Made by a program: the position numbers and the translations under genes. Positions 60,939 to 62,417 of a stretch of 62,417 nt of DNA are shown one piece after another. Position 1 is the first letter of the stretch. Each line of letters opens with the position of its first letter. Source of the stretch: CAYNTG01 sp964400105. Its GTDB lineage: Bacteria > UBP14 > UBA6098. The stretch spans positions 1 through 62,417 of the forward strand of contig CAYNTG010000002.1 in the NCBI GenBank assembly GCA_964400105.1. Reading direction: 5' to 3'. The notes under the pieces were generated by a model. It saw only the letters and a list, made by a program, of their open reading frames with translations, was not told where the DNA came from and did not search any database.

Positions 60939-62417
60939 TTATTTCAGATAAACGACCCGGCACGCAATGCTTTTTTCGCCAGATGTCCGAACTAGATAGG
61001 TGCCGGAGCCGAGGGATTTATCGGGTGTCCAGATCAACGGCGTCGGCACGAATAACTCTTCAGCGTTATTAGTAACTGGCATGTCGGCCACAAGACGTCC
61101 GGATATGTCGAAAATTTGCACGCCGACCTGCACGGAGCCCGGACTGGCACCGACGACACCGGAGAGCGAGATTTTGACCGATGAGTTGAACGGGTTTGGA
61201 TAGGCCCAAAGGGAAATCTCCGCCGGTTTTTCGACAACACCCTCTGAAACGGAGACATAGTCTTCGCCGAAGCGGGTGACTCGCATGGCAAATATGTCCA
61301 TATACGCGGTCGGCGGCAATGAATAAGTATATCCGAGGGCGCTGCAACCACCTTCGTTTGTCAGGACGCAATCGAGGAAGACCTCGCTATGCGAACCGAT
61401 ATTTGCCGGAACCCTCCACATCTCGTCGAGATTTTCATCGGTGCGAATAACCCACGCCCAACCCTGGCCGCTTCCGGCGAGGTAATACCCATCGCCTGCA
61501 TCGTTCACGATCATATTAAAATTTGCAAGGCGAGCCGTGGTGTCGGCCGGATCGAGACCGACATACTTGCTCCAGAGGGTGTCGCCGCTCTCGTCAATAT
61601 GCATGATAAGCGTCCATGCCGGCCATTTATCGCGCACCAGCACGTTGTAGCCGCCGTTCTTGCACGCGGTGATGCTCCTCGGATAATGATCGGTCAGACC
61701 GCGATCATAGACCTTCGACCAAAGAATATTGCATAGCGAATCGGTTTTGACGAGGACGATTCGCGAAACGCGATGCGTGATGATCGAGTCGTATGGCGCA
61801 TAGTAATAGCTCGTGTCGCGAAGGTCGGTGCTGCCGACTACGATGCATCCGCCTTCCGGGGTAAATGCACCCCATCGAACATCCGAAGCTCCGTCGCGAG
61901 TCGAATCCGCCCAAAGCGACTCTCCGAGGACGTTGCCCACCGAGTCTATTCGCATAATCCAGATATTTCCGTGGTCAGTGGAGGGCATATCCGGCCCGAA
62001 GCTCGAACAAGGCCCGGTAAGGAAGAAATCGTTGCTCTCCGGAATCGACTTGATCCACCACGCGCGGTCGAAGCGGTTGCCGCCATAGCTGCGCGTCCAA
62101 AGGGTGTCGCCGTTCTTATCGACCCTAACTATGAGCATGTCGTCGTAATAGGTCGTGTAACCATACGGCACATCGACCCATTTAGGCGACTGAGTTTTCC
62201 CGGCCATAATCGCGCCGGAATCGGGAGTCCCGCATACGCACCAGCTTGCATCGTAAAAGCCATCACCGTTTTGGCCGTAATGCCGAATCCATTCCTCCGT
62301 TCCAATGGAATCGAGTTTCACCAGAAAAAATTCGTGGTCATACCAGTTTGTGGCAAATCCGCCCAATGCCCATGCGTTGGACCTTCCGGATAAAAAGAAT
62401 CCGCCGTCGGCACATAC
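60939..62417 (-). CDS. Secreted protein with type IX-like sorting domain, 5' end beyond the window
   Basis: The frame runs off the window end: before the TTG at 62366 it continues as GGFFLSGRSNAWALGGFATN, so the true start lies outside. At least 490 residues are seen. They repeat a pattern such as EEWIRHYGQNGDG, GDTLWTRSYGGNRFDRAWW and NILWSKVYDRG with FFLTGPCSS/CIVVGST segments, a beta-propeller of the kind found in many exported FCB proteins. The C-terminus has a complete sorting domain: AYPNPFNSSVKISLS, QIFDISGRLVADMP, GSGTYLVRT, ending RVVYLK. No catalytic motif is visible. Confidence 0.85.
   Translation of the reverse strand, partial: VCADGGFFLSGRSNAWALGGFATNWYDHEFFLVKLDSIGTEEWIRHYGQNGDGFYDASWCVCGTPDSGAIMAGKTQSPKWVDVPYGYTTYYDDMLIVRVDKNGDTLWTRSYGGNRFDRAWWIKSIPESNDFFLTGPCSSFGPDMPSTDHGNIWIMRIDSVGNVLGESLWADSTRDGASDVRWGAFTPEGGCIVVGSTDLRDTSYYYAPYDSIITHRVSRIVLVKTDSLCNILWSKVYDRGLTDHYPRSITACKNGGYNVLVRDKWPAWTLIMHIDESGDTLWSKYVGLDPADTTARLANFNMIVNDAGDGYYLAGSGQGWAWVIRTDENLDEMWRVPANIGSHSEVFLDCVLTNEGGCSALGYTYSLPPTAYMDIFAMRVTRFGEDYVSVSEGVVEKPAEISLWAYPNPFNSSVKISLSGVVGASPGSVQVGVQIFDISGRLVADMPVTNNAEELFVPTPLIWTPDKSLGSGTYLVRTSGEKSIACRVVYLK

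Noticed and set aside
1..62417. CRISPR arrays
   Set aside because: I found no series of regularly spaced identical repeats; the repeats present are dispersed palindromic elements or a single two-unit tandem.

Overview
The window reads as a contig from an uncultivated diderm bacterium, most likely in or near the Fibrobacteres-Chlorobi-Bacteroidetes (FCB) superphylum. Three large secreted proteins (6925-9545, 43062-45914, 60939-62417) end in the roughly 80-residue C-terminal sorting domain used by type IX-like secretion (PNPFNS/PNPFNA, IFD(I/L)SGR, then SGTY/SGIYF and a short basic end). Two further decayed copies of that domain lie in intergenic DNA. A PD40/OmpA protein resembling PorE and several TPR lipoproteins fit the same picture. 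The exact phylum cannot be fixed from sequence alone. Two runs of exactly 100 N (8887-8986, 47285-47384) show that this is a scaffolded draft, probably a metagenome-assembled genome.

Layout. 0-6 kb: a divergent polysaccharide deacetylase and a PtsN-like EIIA face a SbcC/SbcD nuclease pair. 6-12 kb: iorB and a secreted subtilase on the minus strand, with iorA divergent on the plus strand behind an unusual tandem repeat. 12-20 kb: two TPR lipoproteins, a histidine kinase, a PorE-like OmpA protein, a GT39-type membrane glycosyltransferase, an orphan hypC and ribD. 20-23 kb: ligA flanked on both sides by copies of a 74-80 bp palindromic repeat. 22.7-28.5 kb: a tightly packed four-gene unit behind a strong promoter (alpha/alpha-toroid prenyltransferase-like protein, histidine phosphatase, DUF2723-C-terminus-like lipoprotein, STAND-type ATPase with TPRs). 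28.5-29 kb: a repeat and terminator patch. 29-30.3 kb: a CoA-disulfide-reductase-like flavoenzyme. 30.7-37.4 kb: ispA, a TPR/TonB-C lipoprotein, a DUF3052-like protein, alr and dnaK. 37.4-38.1 kb: repeats and a candidate small RNA. 38-41 kb: a sigma54 activator just behind tRNA-Ala, and a transglutaminase-like exported protein. 41-47 kb (minus): tyrS, secreted beta-propeller-like protein, PPC-domain protein, UDP-glucose dehydrogenase. 47.5-54.4 kb: a phosphate acyltransferase-butyrate kinase fusion, bioY, a B12-binding mutase domain, a SurA-like chaperone and lysine 6-aminotransferase. 54.7-62.4 kb: tRNA-Leu, a 1618-residue papain-family protease, a pilin-like protein and a 5'-truncated sorting-domain protein.

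How it works together. IorAB (2-keto acid to acyl-CoA plus reduced ferredoxin), the Ptb-Buk fusion (acyl-CoA to acid plus ATP), the B12-dependent mutase domain and lysine 6-aminotransferase suggest an anaerobe that gains energy from amino acids. Secreted subtilase and papain-type proteases could supply the peptides. This linkage is inference; each gene family call is independent of it.

The most notable observations are the single-chain Ptb-Buk fusion, the four-gene toroid/phosphatase/lipoprotein/STAND unit, the palindromic element flanking ligA, the decayed sorting-domain fragments, a promoter-hairpin-terminator unit that may be a new small RNA, and several dispersed repeat families.
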